Shown piece by piece: positions 48,582-59,832 of a stretch of 64,000 bases of DNA. Position numbers and translations under genes: made by a program. The notes under the pieces are model-generated. The model saw only the letters and a list, made by a program, of their open reading frames with translations. It was not told the origin of the DNA and searched no databases. Source of the DNA: Calendula officinalis. Lineage: Eukaryota; Streptophyta; Magnoliopsida; Asterales; Asteraceae. The stretch covers positions 27,162,365-27,226,364 of the forward strand of contig OY970834.1 in the NCBI GenBank assembly GCA_963853835.1, in the 5' to 3' direction. The first letter of the stretch is position 1; each line of letters starts with the position of its first letter.

Positions 48582-51500
48582 TTACTCAAGTTTCTTTTGT
48601 TCTTCTTCTTCCCTCTTTCTTTTCTCTAGGGTTCTTTGATTCTGTTGCTTTCTTTGTTCAATGATGTATTTGCTGTTTTTCTTTGTAAAATAGTTCAATT
48701 TATTCTGGAACATTACAGCATCATATGGTCTCATCATGGAGTTTGTGAATATCTGATACATGACCTTCTCAGAGTGTGGATATTCTTTTTCATATAAATA
48801 AATCTCACAATTTTTGCTTGATCTTTCAAAGAAGTACATATTTGCAGTTGGGAGTACATTCCAAGCATACACATTTTCTGGATTTGTAAAATAGTTCTGG
48901 GTAGTTATCTGGATAAGATGCAGCATCAATCATTCTTGTTAAATATCCAGCACCAGACTCTTTCCATGATTTCTTTGTCATTCTTGGTTTTCGAATGATC
49001 AGAAGTTTGATTACATCACTTCTTGAACAAGATCTAATCAATGGTAACCATCCAGTAAATCTTTGAACAGCTTTGTCTTCCCTTATAATTTCTATTACAT
49101 TATTAGGCATAACTCTCCAATTGATGATTGGATTGTTTTGAAGGGGAGCAACGAGTACTTCAAGAACAGGAATAATTTGTTCTGTCTTTGATTTCTTTTG
49201 AGCACTCTGTTCTTGAGTAGGAACCTTTCTTTTCTTGGTTTGGGGAGTTGAGGATTCACCAGTAGTTGATACACTACCAGTTTGAATTGACTTTGGATTT
49301 ATTGGGATTAAAGCTTTTGATTTCTTTTCTTCTTCAGCTTCTTGTTCAGCCAATTCTTTCTTTTTGGCAGTACAATATTTCTCTATAATTGTGATCATCT
49401 TCATTCTGCCAAAGGACTTTGCACTGTGCCCTTTTGATTTCAGAAATTCAATCATATTTGTCTTCTGTTCAAACACATCATCTGTTAATTCACTTTTTGT
49501 TCTTTTACATTCAGCTACCAGATCTTCAAGACAGTTTATATGTTCTTCTTCAACTTTTCTAAGTCTTTTAAATTCTGCTTTGTGAGCTTCTAACTGAATA
49601 TCTTTTATTTGAACAGGTATTTCAGCTTCTTGAGATTTTTGAGTTTTTGATTTTTCATTTTTAGCCTTCTTTTTCTTTTTTTCAAGAGCTTGATACATAG
49701 CCACCTTTTCTAAGTATCTCTTGTGTTTCACCTTCCATCTTGATTGTTTTTCAGCTCTGACAAGATTGATTTTGTTCACCATGTGATGACCTAGTGCTCT
49801 GTTAGGGTAATCTTCATCATAAATTTCTTTTCCCTTTCCAATACAAGCTGAAGGTGGAGGTGGAATATATTTCATATCTGAGACACCTCTGATTATTATT
49901 GATGGAGAAAACAATCTAAGTTCATTTTCTGGAAGAATCTTTGGATGTTGAGGAAGTGTGAATTCATCTACTTCAAACCAGTTCACATTATCATCAATGT
50001 CAGGTATGATAAGTGGTTGATCAGGTGTTGGTGGTTTGGTGATGATGACATAACGTTCTCTTTCAATTAGCTTTGGAATCTCTTGTTCTTCCTCTTCAGT
50101 AGTAACCAAGGTAGTTACTACTGGTGTGACTTCAGGAGTTACTACTGATAGGGCATCAATAGTGTTTGTTGCAGTTGTTTCCTCTTCTTGATTTACTACT
50201 GCTATGATATCAGTAGTAGGATTTACTACTGATACTTCTTGTTGAGCTTGTTCTTCCATAGGAGCAGTAGTAGTAGCCTCATCATCAATATTCATCGTTT
50301 CTAGGCCTTCATCATTAACCTGGCCTTCATCAACTTTTGTTTCTTTGAGATTGAGGAGAGAAGTTGCTGCTGCTGCAATGGATTCATCTATCATACTTTG
50401 AATGTAGTCCTTCTCCCCCTTAGTGAGCTCAACTGGTGGAGCTTCACTATTATCAATCTTCCTTTTCAATTTCCTTATGATCTTTGTTTGTTGAAGAAGC
50501 CTGTGCTCATACATTCTCATTCTCTTGTTGATGGTGTTAATGTGCTTCTTCATATATGACATGGTCTTTCCTTGATTTGTTAGGTATTTCAGACAGTCTT
50601 GTACAATGGTTTCAAGGTTTTCCATCCTATCCGTCAATTGGTTTTGTTCAATACTGCCCTCACTCCTTCTAGCAAGATCATCGGGCTCACTAACAGGTAC
50701 ATTGGCTTTGAGGTTTTCCATCCTTTCCGTCAATTCAACCGTTTCAGTTCTACCCTCATCACTTCTTGGTGATGAAATGGGTTGTTTGGACACTCTCTTC
50801 TTCCTAGAAGAAGCAGTAGTGCCTCCCCTTGTGGTTTCTTGGCACTGGGGTCCTCTTAGTAATTCCTCAAAAGAGTCATCACTTAGAGTTACCGAGGTCT
50901 GGGTCTTAGTGATGTTCTCACTATCCTGTGCACCCACCTTTGAGGCATCAGTAGTGAGAGCCCTTTCCTCATGACCTCTCTCTTCCTGTGAGGTCAACTC
51001 TTGGAGCCTGGGGTTTGACTCAATGGGTCCCCTGGTGTCCTTTAAGGAAGATTTCTTCCTTTTATAACTTTTCTTGATTGATTTGGTCAAAGGTCGGTCC
51101 TCTACAGAGTGAAGAGTAGCACTCTGCAGATTTAATTCATGTTCCTAGGACACATTCAGGACATCTATTTGAGTGGGTGATTGAGTGACTGTTTGGGGTG
51201 GTGTTTGGGCTGCATTTGGGGGTGATGGAGTGGGTTGAGGTTCAATTGGGGTTGTGTCTTTGATTGAACCTTCTCCAAGAGTTTGTTGATCTTTGATCAT
51301 GTTAGGAAATAGAGGGGTTTCCTTGCCCGAAAATTTAAACTGTTTTCTCATATTAGAGAAAACTTTCTTGTTCAACTCAGGAGTTATAAAAATATTTTTA
51401 GGAGTTGACAAGTTTTGTAATTCACCGTTTAAGATATGTTGAAGAAATCTGGGATACATTAAAAATTTTGAAGCACTAAGATTTCCCTACATTCCTTCGA

Positions 51501-52059
51501 AAATCATGTTTGAAAAATTAAATACTTGGTCTATGCATAAACAAACAACAGCAGATGCTATTGATTTGTTAAACTCATTCCAGGTTCTTCTTTTGGGAGA
51601 AATACAATGTTGAATATTGTGTACAAGAAATTTCCATTGTAGGGAGAGAAGACCTTTTTGGAAAGTGACAATGTCAAGTCTTCCCTCATATCCCATTTTA
51701 TTTAAAATTTCAACAATGTGTTCCTTAGGAAGAGAAAACATACCTTCATCGTCATGTAGTTGCAGATGGTGTCGGATGGATTGTTCAGTTATAGTGATAG
51801 TTTTGCCATCCACGGTTGATTTGATCATTGACATAGTCGACCCTTCAGTTCTTTCAGCATTGGTCCAGAAGTCAACCAAGTGTTGTTGATATGCTTTCGG
51901 ATTTACAGTTAATGCAAACTTTATGTATGAGTTCTTCAAGAATTGTACGATTGGACGAAAGTCTTTCGTTCCATCTGGATTGCGAAGAAATGCACACATG
52001 TTGTGGAACTCTGAGTATTTGAGATTTGTATTAACGTTGAGGGATTGTAGAGTTGCCAT
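48582..52059 (-). pseudogene. Third ORF of the Copia element (longin-like annotated / env position)
   Basis: Downstream of pol in the place of the env-like ORF of SIRE elements. The first part (52059-51487) starts MATLQSLNVNTNLKYSEFHN and includes LTVNPKAYQQHLVDFW, ITEQSIRHHLQLHD and ASAVVCLCIDQVFNFSNMIF. In Asteraceae this domain is often annotated 'synaptobrevin, longin-like'. In the same frame follow a stop (51487), a short Pro/Thr-rich part (51459-51145), another stop, and a 754-residue part (51090-48826) with a Lys/Glu-rich coiled coil and Thr/Val-rich repeats encoded by the ACTACTG motif. A frameshift near 48930 leads into the C-terminal segment ending at 48582. The fusion of a compact N-terminal domain with long charged coils suggests an oligomeric protein. 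Its function is not known; I see no clear signal peptide or membrane helix. Confidence 0.75.
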
Positions 52060-52607
52060 TGCTTATGTATTTTGAGACGTTTTGATCGTTTGATTTGAGA
52101 GAAACAAGCAAGAATGTTGTTACTGGTGCAGGGTTTATGATCGTGAGTTAGGGTTTATCGAGAGGATTTAGCAAATCGATGGAAGGATAATGCTAAACTA
52201 ATCGACTTCAGCTATTTATATCTTACGATTTGACCTGCAAAAAGACTAAATTGCCCTTCGAATAATAACACAACGGTTATTTTCATTGGGGTTAGATTGG
52301 TAATTTGACAGTTTAAAGACCAGTAGTAAATTAGAGACCAGTAGAAAAACGTCAGTAGTATCTATGAACATCAGTAGTAACTAAGGATTTTGACATCAGT
52401 AGTAACTGTAGACATCAGTAGTAACTAATGAAATTTTAATACTGACCTAATTTACCAACCCTAGCAGTAGTAACCACCATTTTGGAGACCAGTAGTATAT
52501 GTGAGTACAATTGTTTACCAGTAGTAATGACCTACCAGTAGTAAAACACTTAAAAAAATAACTTTTTACAAAAAAAAAAAACTTTACACATGATTTTGAG
52601 TGAGAGA
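52060..52607. other. Spacer between pol and the third ORF, motif-dense
   Basis: Non-coding. Between 52321 and 52550 it holds nine exact CAGTAGTA words, all in one direction, at irregular 15-40 base intervals, plus one degenerate copy. It could house the promoter or splice region for the third ORF. Confidence 0.8.
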
Positions 52608-55600
52608 TTAATTTATTAAAATCATTCCAATACTGCTAACCAAAAAGCTGAATCTTCCTACATCAAATGCTTTTGTAAAAAGATCTGCTAATTGATCATC
52701 AGTATGAATTTTAACTACTTTGATTAACTTCTTTTCATTGCAATCTCTTATAAAATGAAATCTTATTTCAATGTGTTTGGTTTTAGAGTGTTTTACTGGA
52801 TTGTTCACAATACTAATAGCACTTTGATTATCAATAAAAATAGGAGTTTTAAGGATAGAGATACCAAAGTCTAGAAGCTGGTTTTGAATCCAAAGTACTT
52901 GAGCACAACAAGCAGATGCAGCTACATACTCTGCTTCAGCAGTTGATGTTGATACATTTGTTTGTTTCTTGCATTGCCATGACACCAGTCTTGATCCAAA
53001 GAATTGACATCCACCAGTAGTGGACTTTCTATCTTGACATTCACCTCCATAGTCACTATCTGTGTAGGCTATGAGTTCAAATGGTGAGTCATGTGGATAC
53101 CATAGACCAAGTGATGGTTTGCCTTTCAAGTATCTGAATATTCTTTTGACAGCCTGCAAGTGAAGTTCTTTAGGTCTTGCTTGATATCTTGCACACACAC
53201 AAACACTATACATAATGTCAGGTCTTGATGCAGTTAAGTACATCAAAGATCCTATCATTGATCTGTATAAGTGTTCATCTACATCCTCCCCCTCAGCATT
53301 AGGATGTAGGTGTTTGTGTGTTTCCATTGGTGTACTTGCACTCTTGCAGTCTTTCATATCAAACTTATCCAAGATGTCTTTAACATATTTTGATTGGTTT
53401 ATCAAAATACCATCTGTTCTTTGACTGACTTGGAGTCCAAGGAAGAAGTTCATTGGACCCATGGAGCTCATCTTGAATTTGATTTGCATGAGATTTTCAA
53501 ACTCTTTACACAAGGAATCATTTGTTGATCCAAAAATGATATCATCTACATAGATTTGCACCAGTAGAATATCATTTTGACCTTTCTTGTAAACAGAGTC
53601 TTATCAATTGCTCCTCTTTTAAAATCATTCTTCAGTAAGTATGATGATAATGTATCATACCATGCTCTTGGTGCCTGATGTAGGCCATATAGAGCTTTGT
53701 CTAGTTTGAATACATAGTCACCATGTTTTGGATCTTCAAAACCTGGAGGTTGGCATACATATACTTCTTCTTCAATTTTCCCATATAGGAAAGCACTCTT
53801 TACATCCATTTGATAGACTTTAAACTTCTTGTATGAAGCATATGCTAAGAATATCCTAATTGCTTCAATTCTAGCAACATGGGCATATACTTCATCATAG
53901 TCTATTCCTTCTTCTTGAGTGTATCCTTGGGCTACAAGTCTGGCTTTGTTCTTGATCACTATACCTCTTTCATCTTTCTTGTTTCTAAAGATCCATCTTG
54001 TTCCAATGGCTCTTTTTCCTTTGGGTAGAGGTACAAGTGTCCAAACAGCTTGTAATTTGAACTGAAGGAGTTCTTCTTGCATTGCCTCAATCCAGTTTGA
54101 GTCCTTCATTGCTTGTTGAATCTTCTTTGGTTCATCCTGAGACAGAAAACATTCAAACATACATTCATTAGCAATTAAACTTATGTTACACATGTTTGCA
54201 GTTAGACTTTTGTGCAATTTGCTTCTTGTCTGCATGCTTGAGTTCACATCACTAAGGACTTGATCCAAAGGATGATTCTTTTCAGTTCTGGTGCCATGAA
54301 CTTTATCAACACATAGTTGGTTCTCAAGATTGGACTCATTTGTTTCAGGAGATTGTTCCTCTTGAGGTTCTTCATTGTCATGGATGTTTGGTTCATCATC
54401 ATTTGCTGGTTCATAGTTACTACTGGGATCAGTAGTATTTAAGTTATTACTGGGATCAGTAGTGTTTAGAGAATTTAGGTTATTGCTAGGACCAGTAGTA
54501 TTTTGAGTACTATTACTGGTCTCAGTAGTATTTGAATTACTACTGTCCTCATTATCTGACTCACTACTGCTTCCAGAATTTGAGTTATTACTGTCCTCAG
54601 TATTAACTGTGGGAACAATATCAACTACTATGTATCTCATCTCTTCTTGACCAGAATTGAAAGATGATGTTTCTTCCTTTTGAGTATGAAAATTTGAATC
54701 ACCTGCATTTAAATCCATGTTAGTGTTAAAGGATTTGGTTAGATTGTCTATGTTAAATAGCCAATCTGGACCATTTCCTTGTTCATTAGGAACATTCTCA
54801 TTAAAGGATACATTGATGCTTTCTTCAATTATCCTTAATCTTTTGTTGAACACTCTGTATGATTTGCTTTGAGTAGAGTATCCCACAAAGATTCCATCAT
54901 CAGCTTTGCAGTCAAACTTACCAATTTGTTCTCTTGTAATCAATATAGTACAAGGACAACCAAATGATTTTAAGAAACTTATGGAAGGTTTTCTTTCATT
55001 GAAAAGTTCATATGGTGTTTTGTAGTGTGGCTTAACTATTAATACTCTGTTCTGTACATAACATGCAGTATTAACAGCTTCAGCCCAGAAAGTGATTGGT
55101 AATTTTGAGTCTGCTAACATTGATCTTGCTGCTTCAATGATGGTTCTATTTCTTCTTTCAGCTACACCATTTTGTTGAGGAGTTCTAGGTGAGCTGTATT
55201 GCCTGTCAATACCTTTAAGATCACAAAAGTTAAGTAAATTAGCATTTTTAAATTCTGTGCCATTATCACATCTTATGGCTTTAACTTTTTGATCAGATGT
55301 GTTCTCCAGTTTCACAATTAAGTTCTTGATGAGTTCACTTGTTTCATCTTTTGTCCTGAGAAAGAAAACCCATGTATATCTGGAAAAGTCATCAGTAATA
55401 ACAAGACAATACTGTTTCTTTCCAATACTCATTACATTTGTAGGTCCAAAGAGGTCCATATGTAAGAGTTGTAAAGGAACAGAAATAGAATTTACAATTT
55501 TGGACTTATGAGAAGACTTATGTTGTTTACCTTTTAGGCATGCAACACAGTGATGATCACACATGAATTGTTTTTGTGGTAATCCAATTACCAAATTCTT

Positions 55601-56107
55601 TCTTACTAAATTGTTCATGTTTTTAAAGTTTGTGTGACACATCCTTCTATGCCAAAGTTCTGATTCAGTAGTGTTTGCCTTGGATATAAAACAGTTGACC
55701 TCATTTGAAGAAATGAGTTCTCCCCCTATATCCAGGCAATACACATTGTTTCTCCTTGGAGTTCTCAAAACTATATATTTTTCATCTAAAACAAAGTCAG
55801 GAGAAAGAATGATGCACTCAATGTCTGTGAAAAGAATCTTGTTCTTTTTATCACATACTTGAGACACACTGACAAGATTGTATTTTAGCTCAGCTACATA
55901 AAATACATCATCAAAAGTAATTTTACCATTAGTAACTGTACCTTTGCCTGAAATCTTACCTCCCTTTGGGTTCTCACCAAAGGCCACATATCCTCCATCA
56001 AATGACTTGAAATCTTTAAGAATTTGCAGATTTCCAGTCATGTGCCTTGAGCATCCACTATCAATGTGCCATGTTCTACCTTCTTCAGGGATCTGAATGC
56101 TCCGCAC
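52608..56107 (-). pseudogene. Copia pol polyprotein with frameshift in RT
   Basis: The 56107-53546 frame encodes protease (WHIDSGCSRHMTG), the GAG pre-integrase Cys/His domain (LWHRRMCHTNFKN ... CVACLKGKQH), the integrase core (LLHMDLFGP ... DNGTEFKN ... PQQNGVAERRNRTIIEAARS), a long Asn/Ser/Thr linker rich in the ACTACTG motif, and RVT_2 up to GLHQAPRAWYD. A one-base deletion just upstream shifts the frame. The 53561-52608 frame resumes at the catalytic YVDDI and continues through RNase H (TDSDYGG, STAEAEYVAASACC). VARIEAI is preceded by H instead of the usual P. Pol lies in a different frame from gag. The RT break means this copy cannot make its own reverse transcriptase. Confidence 0.9.
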
Positions 56108-56121
56108 AAGTAAGTAAAGGA

Positions 56122-58824
56122 TTAGTTAAGTTTGGGAACCCAAGCTTTATATGTCTTGGGTTCATCATTTGAGAAATAAGATTTGGAAGATTTAATTTTA
56201 AACATTCTTGGTACCCATACCTGTTTAGTACTGGTGTTTTGTTTTACTACTGCCCTTTTAGATTTGTTACTGGTGTCTGAGTTTACTACTGATCTTGGTC
56301 TATACCCATTATATTTAGCTTTTGAATACTTTACTACTGATGGACCAGTAGTATTTGGGTACTTACCATTTTTAGGATGACCAGTAGTGTTTTTAGCATT
56401 TGGTTTGGCAGCAGTAGTATTTTTAAAATTAGGGTTTTTACCAGTAGTATTTTGGTACTGGTATCCAACAGCATTGTAATTAGGGTTATGATCACTAGTA
56501 AACCTGTTAAAGTTTCTACTGGTGTTGGAAAAGTTAAAATATTGTTTATTTTGATTTGTTTTTCCATTATTTTTGAAATAATTGCTGTTCTTTGTGCTTC
56601 CAACTCTTTTATTTTGCACAAACCTTGGTGCATTTCTTCCAAATTTTGGTGTTTCAGATTTTTGAGATTTTGTTTTATTTACTACTGAAGGACCAGTAGT
56701 ATCTTTTAACTTTTGTGTTTTTGCTTTTTCTTTAGAATTTTTAAATTCTTTGAACTCTTTACAGTTAATTGGATTGAAGTGACAATCCTTTGCTAAATGG
56801 TTTACTTTGTTGCAAATAACACATCTTAATTTCTTATCCTTAGCACCTTCAGGTTTTCTTTGATCTAAGAGTTGAAATTTATTTCTTTCATTTCCCCTTC
56901 TTAAAATTTTTGGTATATTTTCTGCATCATATTTAGGAGATTCATTTTGACTTTGTGCTGTGTGAAAACTTGTATCAATTGAGTCTGTAGTTTGATCATC
57001 ATCAGAAGAATCATTTGATTCAGATGTTTCATTACGAGTTTCAGTTTTATTTGACATTTTTAAATCTTCTAAAATTCTTTCTGTGCTTGATTTAAGAGGA
57101 GGGATAAAATTAGTTGGAGGTGGAACAGCATGATATCCCACTCCATGCACAACTTTTTCAGTGGTTTGATTATTTGTTAATTCATTGACAATTTGAGAAC
57201 TTCTTTCAAACTTTTTAATGGTTAATTTATTTTGTTCTAATTCCAGTTGACATTCTTCTAGTTTGATCAATGTTTCTTTTAATTTTAGTTCAAAATGTTC
57301 TTTTTCATAAGTGGTTTGTAGCAATTCTTCTTTTATCTTTTGATCAGTTATTTTATAAATTTTAATTTGATTTTCAAGATCAGCTATCACTACAAAAAAA
57401 TTCTTGAATAGCTACGGACAAATTCCGTAGCAAAAAGCTGATTTTCCGTAGCAAAAACTGATTTTCCGTAGCTAATCAGGATTTTCCGTAGCTAATCAGC
57501 AAAATTCCGTAGCAAATTTCTTCCTCGCAAATGAGTTCCGTCGTAATTTCCGTAGTTATACCGGATTTTTCTTGTAGTGTATACAACCATTATATTCAAT
57601 TCTTCTATTTCTATTTAGAATCATCTCTTCAAGTGTTTCTTTATTAAGTTTTTCTAAATCTTTGTATGCTTTAATACATTCAGGAGTGCAAGATTTAGAA
57701 TGTACCTTAGTAGGAGAGTCAGTGAAGTCCATGAGAGCTTGATTCTGTGCATGCTCCTCTACTTGAAAACTCCAGTCATAACCTTGTCCTTGTTGTGAAA
57801 CAAGAGCAGTTGAGTTTGACCTTTTGTCTGGATGGGGACATTCTTTAGCAAAGTGCCCAAGGTTGTTACAGTTGTAACATTTGACTTTAGTCTTGTCAAA
57901 TCCAGCCTTGTCACCTTTGTTGAAGTTAAGGTTTGTTCTTCCAGTCCTCTTCAAGAATCTTTTGGTTCTCAGGCTCAGCATAGACATCTGCCATTTTAGA
58001 TCCATCTCCTCAAGATCATCAGGATTCAATTGTTCCAAATCATCACTAATTAGTGCAGTATGCACATGACTAGTGAAAAAGGATTCTCTTGCAGTATCTT
58101 CACACTCTGCAGCCTTTGCAGTTTCCTGACCTGTTCCTGTACTAGACACAAAAGCAGCATTGTTTGAAGATAAATTAGGAGTTTTAGAACTTACCTCAGA
58201 TTCAAGCACCCTAAGCTCATTGTACAATTCATCCAGCTCCTTTTCTTCCAAAGCATCACATTGTCTATATATGACTGTGTACATAGACCATTCTTCTCCA
58301 AGAGATCTGAGAAACTTTCTATTGACATCATCATTGTCTGGTTTCACACCAACTTGATTTAATTCACCAATGAGTTTGTTGAACCTATCAAAGACTTGAG
58401 ATAGTGATTCATTCTTTTAGCCTTTGAAATTTTCAAAGTCCTGTTTTAATACAGACTTCATGTTTCTTTTGGTGCTTTTAGTGCCAACGAATCTCTTTTC
58501 CAGTGCCTGCCATAACACCTTTGCATCATCATATTCAACAAAGAGATGTTGATAGTCATTAGGAATGGCCAGTAGAAGAGTGCTTAGAGCTTTGAGTTCG
58601 ATTCCTCTGTCTTTCTTCTCCTTTTCACAATTGAGTTTGTCTGCTTCAGTTGCAGAACTTGTTGCTTGACCAGGAACGGTTTTGTTTCCTTCAATAACAA
58701 CTTCCCACATGGAATAATCAGTAATAAGCATGTATTGCTTAATACGATTCTTCCACATCCCAAAGTTATTGGGAGTGAGTATAGGGATTTTGTTTGCTTG
58801 AGTACTTTCATTGTTATCAGTCAT
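56122..58824 (-). pseudogene. Copia gag, split by a stop codon and a MITE
   Basis: Starts at 58824 (MTDNNESTQANKIPILTPNN). The UBN2-type gag domain (NNFGMWKNRIKQYMLI) is followed by an in-frame TAA at 58417-58419; the same region resumes at 58347 and contains a first CCHC knuckle (CYNCNNLGHFAKEC). The 192-bp CACTA MITE (57388-57579) then interrupts the frame. Beyond it a Glu/Lys-rich predicted coiled coil, a second knuckle (CVICNKVNHLAKDC) and an Asn/Thr-rich basic tail run to the stop at 56122. Gag packages the element RNA. Removing one 3-bp target copy plus the MITE would leave the frame open across the site, so the insertion itself, not prior decay, broke gag there. Confidence 0.88.
57388..57579. 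mobile_element. CACTA-type MITE inserted in the Copia gag
   Basis: A 192-bp element with ends CACTACAAAAAAATTCTTG and (reverse complement) CACTACAAGAAAAATCC, flanked by the 3-bp duplication TAT (57385-57387, 57580-57582). CACTA termini and a 3-bp duplication define the CMC/En-Spm group. Inside are five or more tandem units of about 20 bp built around TTCCGTAGCnAA, a sub-terminal repeat layout that in autonomous relatives binds transposase. Confidence 0.92.
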
Positions 58825-58898
58825 GATTAACAATCTGTGTGTTTTAAAGATTTAAAACTTTTTGTTGTTCTTGAAATTCGTAGATCTAGAACCAATAA

Positions 58899-58910
58899 GC
58901 TCTGATACCA
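58899..58910 (-). other. Primer-binding site (tRNA-iMet)
   Basis: TGGTATCAGAGC on the minus strand, two bases inside the 5' LTR, complementary to the 3' end of initiator methionine tRNA, the usual Copia primer. Confidence 0.92.
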
Positions 58911-58912
58911 CT

Positions 58913-59556
58913 TGTCAGGATCGATTAACTATGAATTAGTTAATAAACACCTTTAGATCTAATTGATAATAGAAGTTACAGCGGATTAACACTATATCAA
59001 TATGATTAAGAACAATGAATTTGTAAGAACAATATGCAATAATATTATGAACACAGTTTCACAAAAAGCTTCAATGTATATTATTGATTAACAATACACA
59101 CGTACGTTTACAATTCGTAAGGAACTATATATAATAGTCCTTGAAGCCTAACTATTTACCCTAGTTATTCTAGGACTTGATTTACATCGAATTATAAAAG
59201 ATATACATTGAATAACATTCTATAACTAATTCTGCGAAGATCTCGGACTTTATATGCTTCCAAATACGCGTACCAGTAGTAACTTCAATCACCAGTAGTG
59301 AATATGCATCGTCAGTAGTAACTCTGGTAATCAGTAGTAAGTCCAAAACCAACGTCAGTAGTAACTACTAATGATCAGTAGTATCTTCAATATGTGCATG
59401 ATCAGTAGTAACTTAGTTATAGACTTCACCAGTATCAACTCATCAGTATTAAGTGTTTCTGCCCCATCAGTAACAACCATAGTCTTCATCAGTAGTAACT
59501 ATGATCAGTACTAACTGCAGCATCAGTAATAAGTTGAACTGTGATTTGTTCCAACA
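58913..59556 (-). repeat. 5' LTR of the Copia element
   Basis: 644 bp, five single-base differences from the other LTR; one of them restores a seventh exact CAGTAGTA word. Confidence 0.95.
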
Positions 59557-59561
59557 TTTTT

Positions 59562-59832
59562 TAATATTACTTTTAGTTAAAACTACAAGTTAGTTAAAAC
59601 ACATGGAAAAAGAAAATTTTATTTTTTATAGAAATATAGTGATGGAGACAAAAGGAGAATGGTTGTGCTCACACACATCACTCCAAGTCTCCTTAAGAAT
59701 AACAAATTTCAAAGTAAATAACACTTTCATTCAAACTTCCTCACTCCTCTACCTCCCCTGTTTTTGCTCTGCTCTGCTTATACTATACATACATATAGAT
59801 ACAAAGATTGAAAAAAACAGAGCTTATCATCA
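59562..59832. other. Promoter and 5' UTR region of hydrolase copy 2
   Basis: Short upstream region after the Copia target duplication, ending in a CT-rich leader (CCTCACTCCTCTACCTCCCC). The Copia insertion therefore lies only about 275 bp from the start codon. Confidence 0.55.

Larger units (their letters stand above)
47906..59556 (-). mobile_element. Young Copia (SIRE-like) retrotransposon, 11.65 kb
   Basis: Read on the minus strand: 5' LTR 59556-58913, primer site, gag 58824-56122, pol 56107-52608, spacer, a third ORF region 52059-48582, polypurine tract and 3' LTR 48549-47906. The LTRs are both 644 bp, run TG...CA and differ at 5 sites by direct comparison. The target duplication is TTTTT (47901-47905, 59557-59561). 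The tRNA-iMet primer site, two zinc knuckles in gag, great length and extra ORF after pol fit the SIRE lineage of Copia. It is defective: a nonsense codon in gag, a MITE in gag, a frameshift just before the RT catalytic motif, and stops and a frameshift in the third ORF. It lies between two duplicated EMB8-like genes in opposite orientation to them. Confidence 0.93.

Noticed and set aside
56100..56135. Programmed frameshift between Copia gag and pol
   Set aside because: Both frames contain stops close together and no convincing slippery heptamer is visible; an indel or internal start is simpler.
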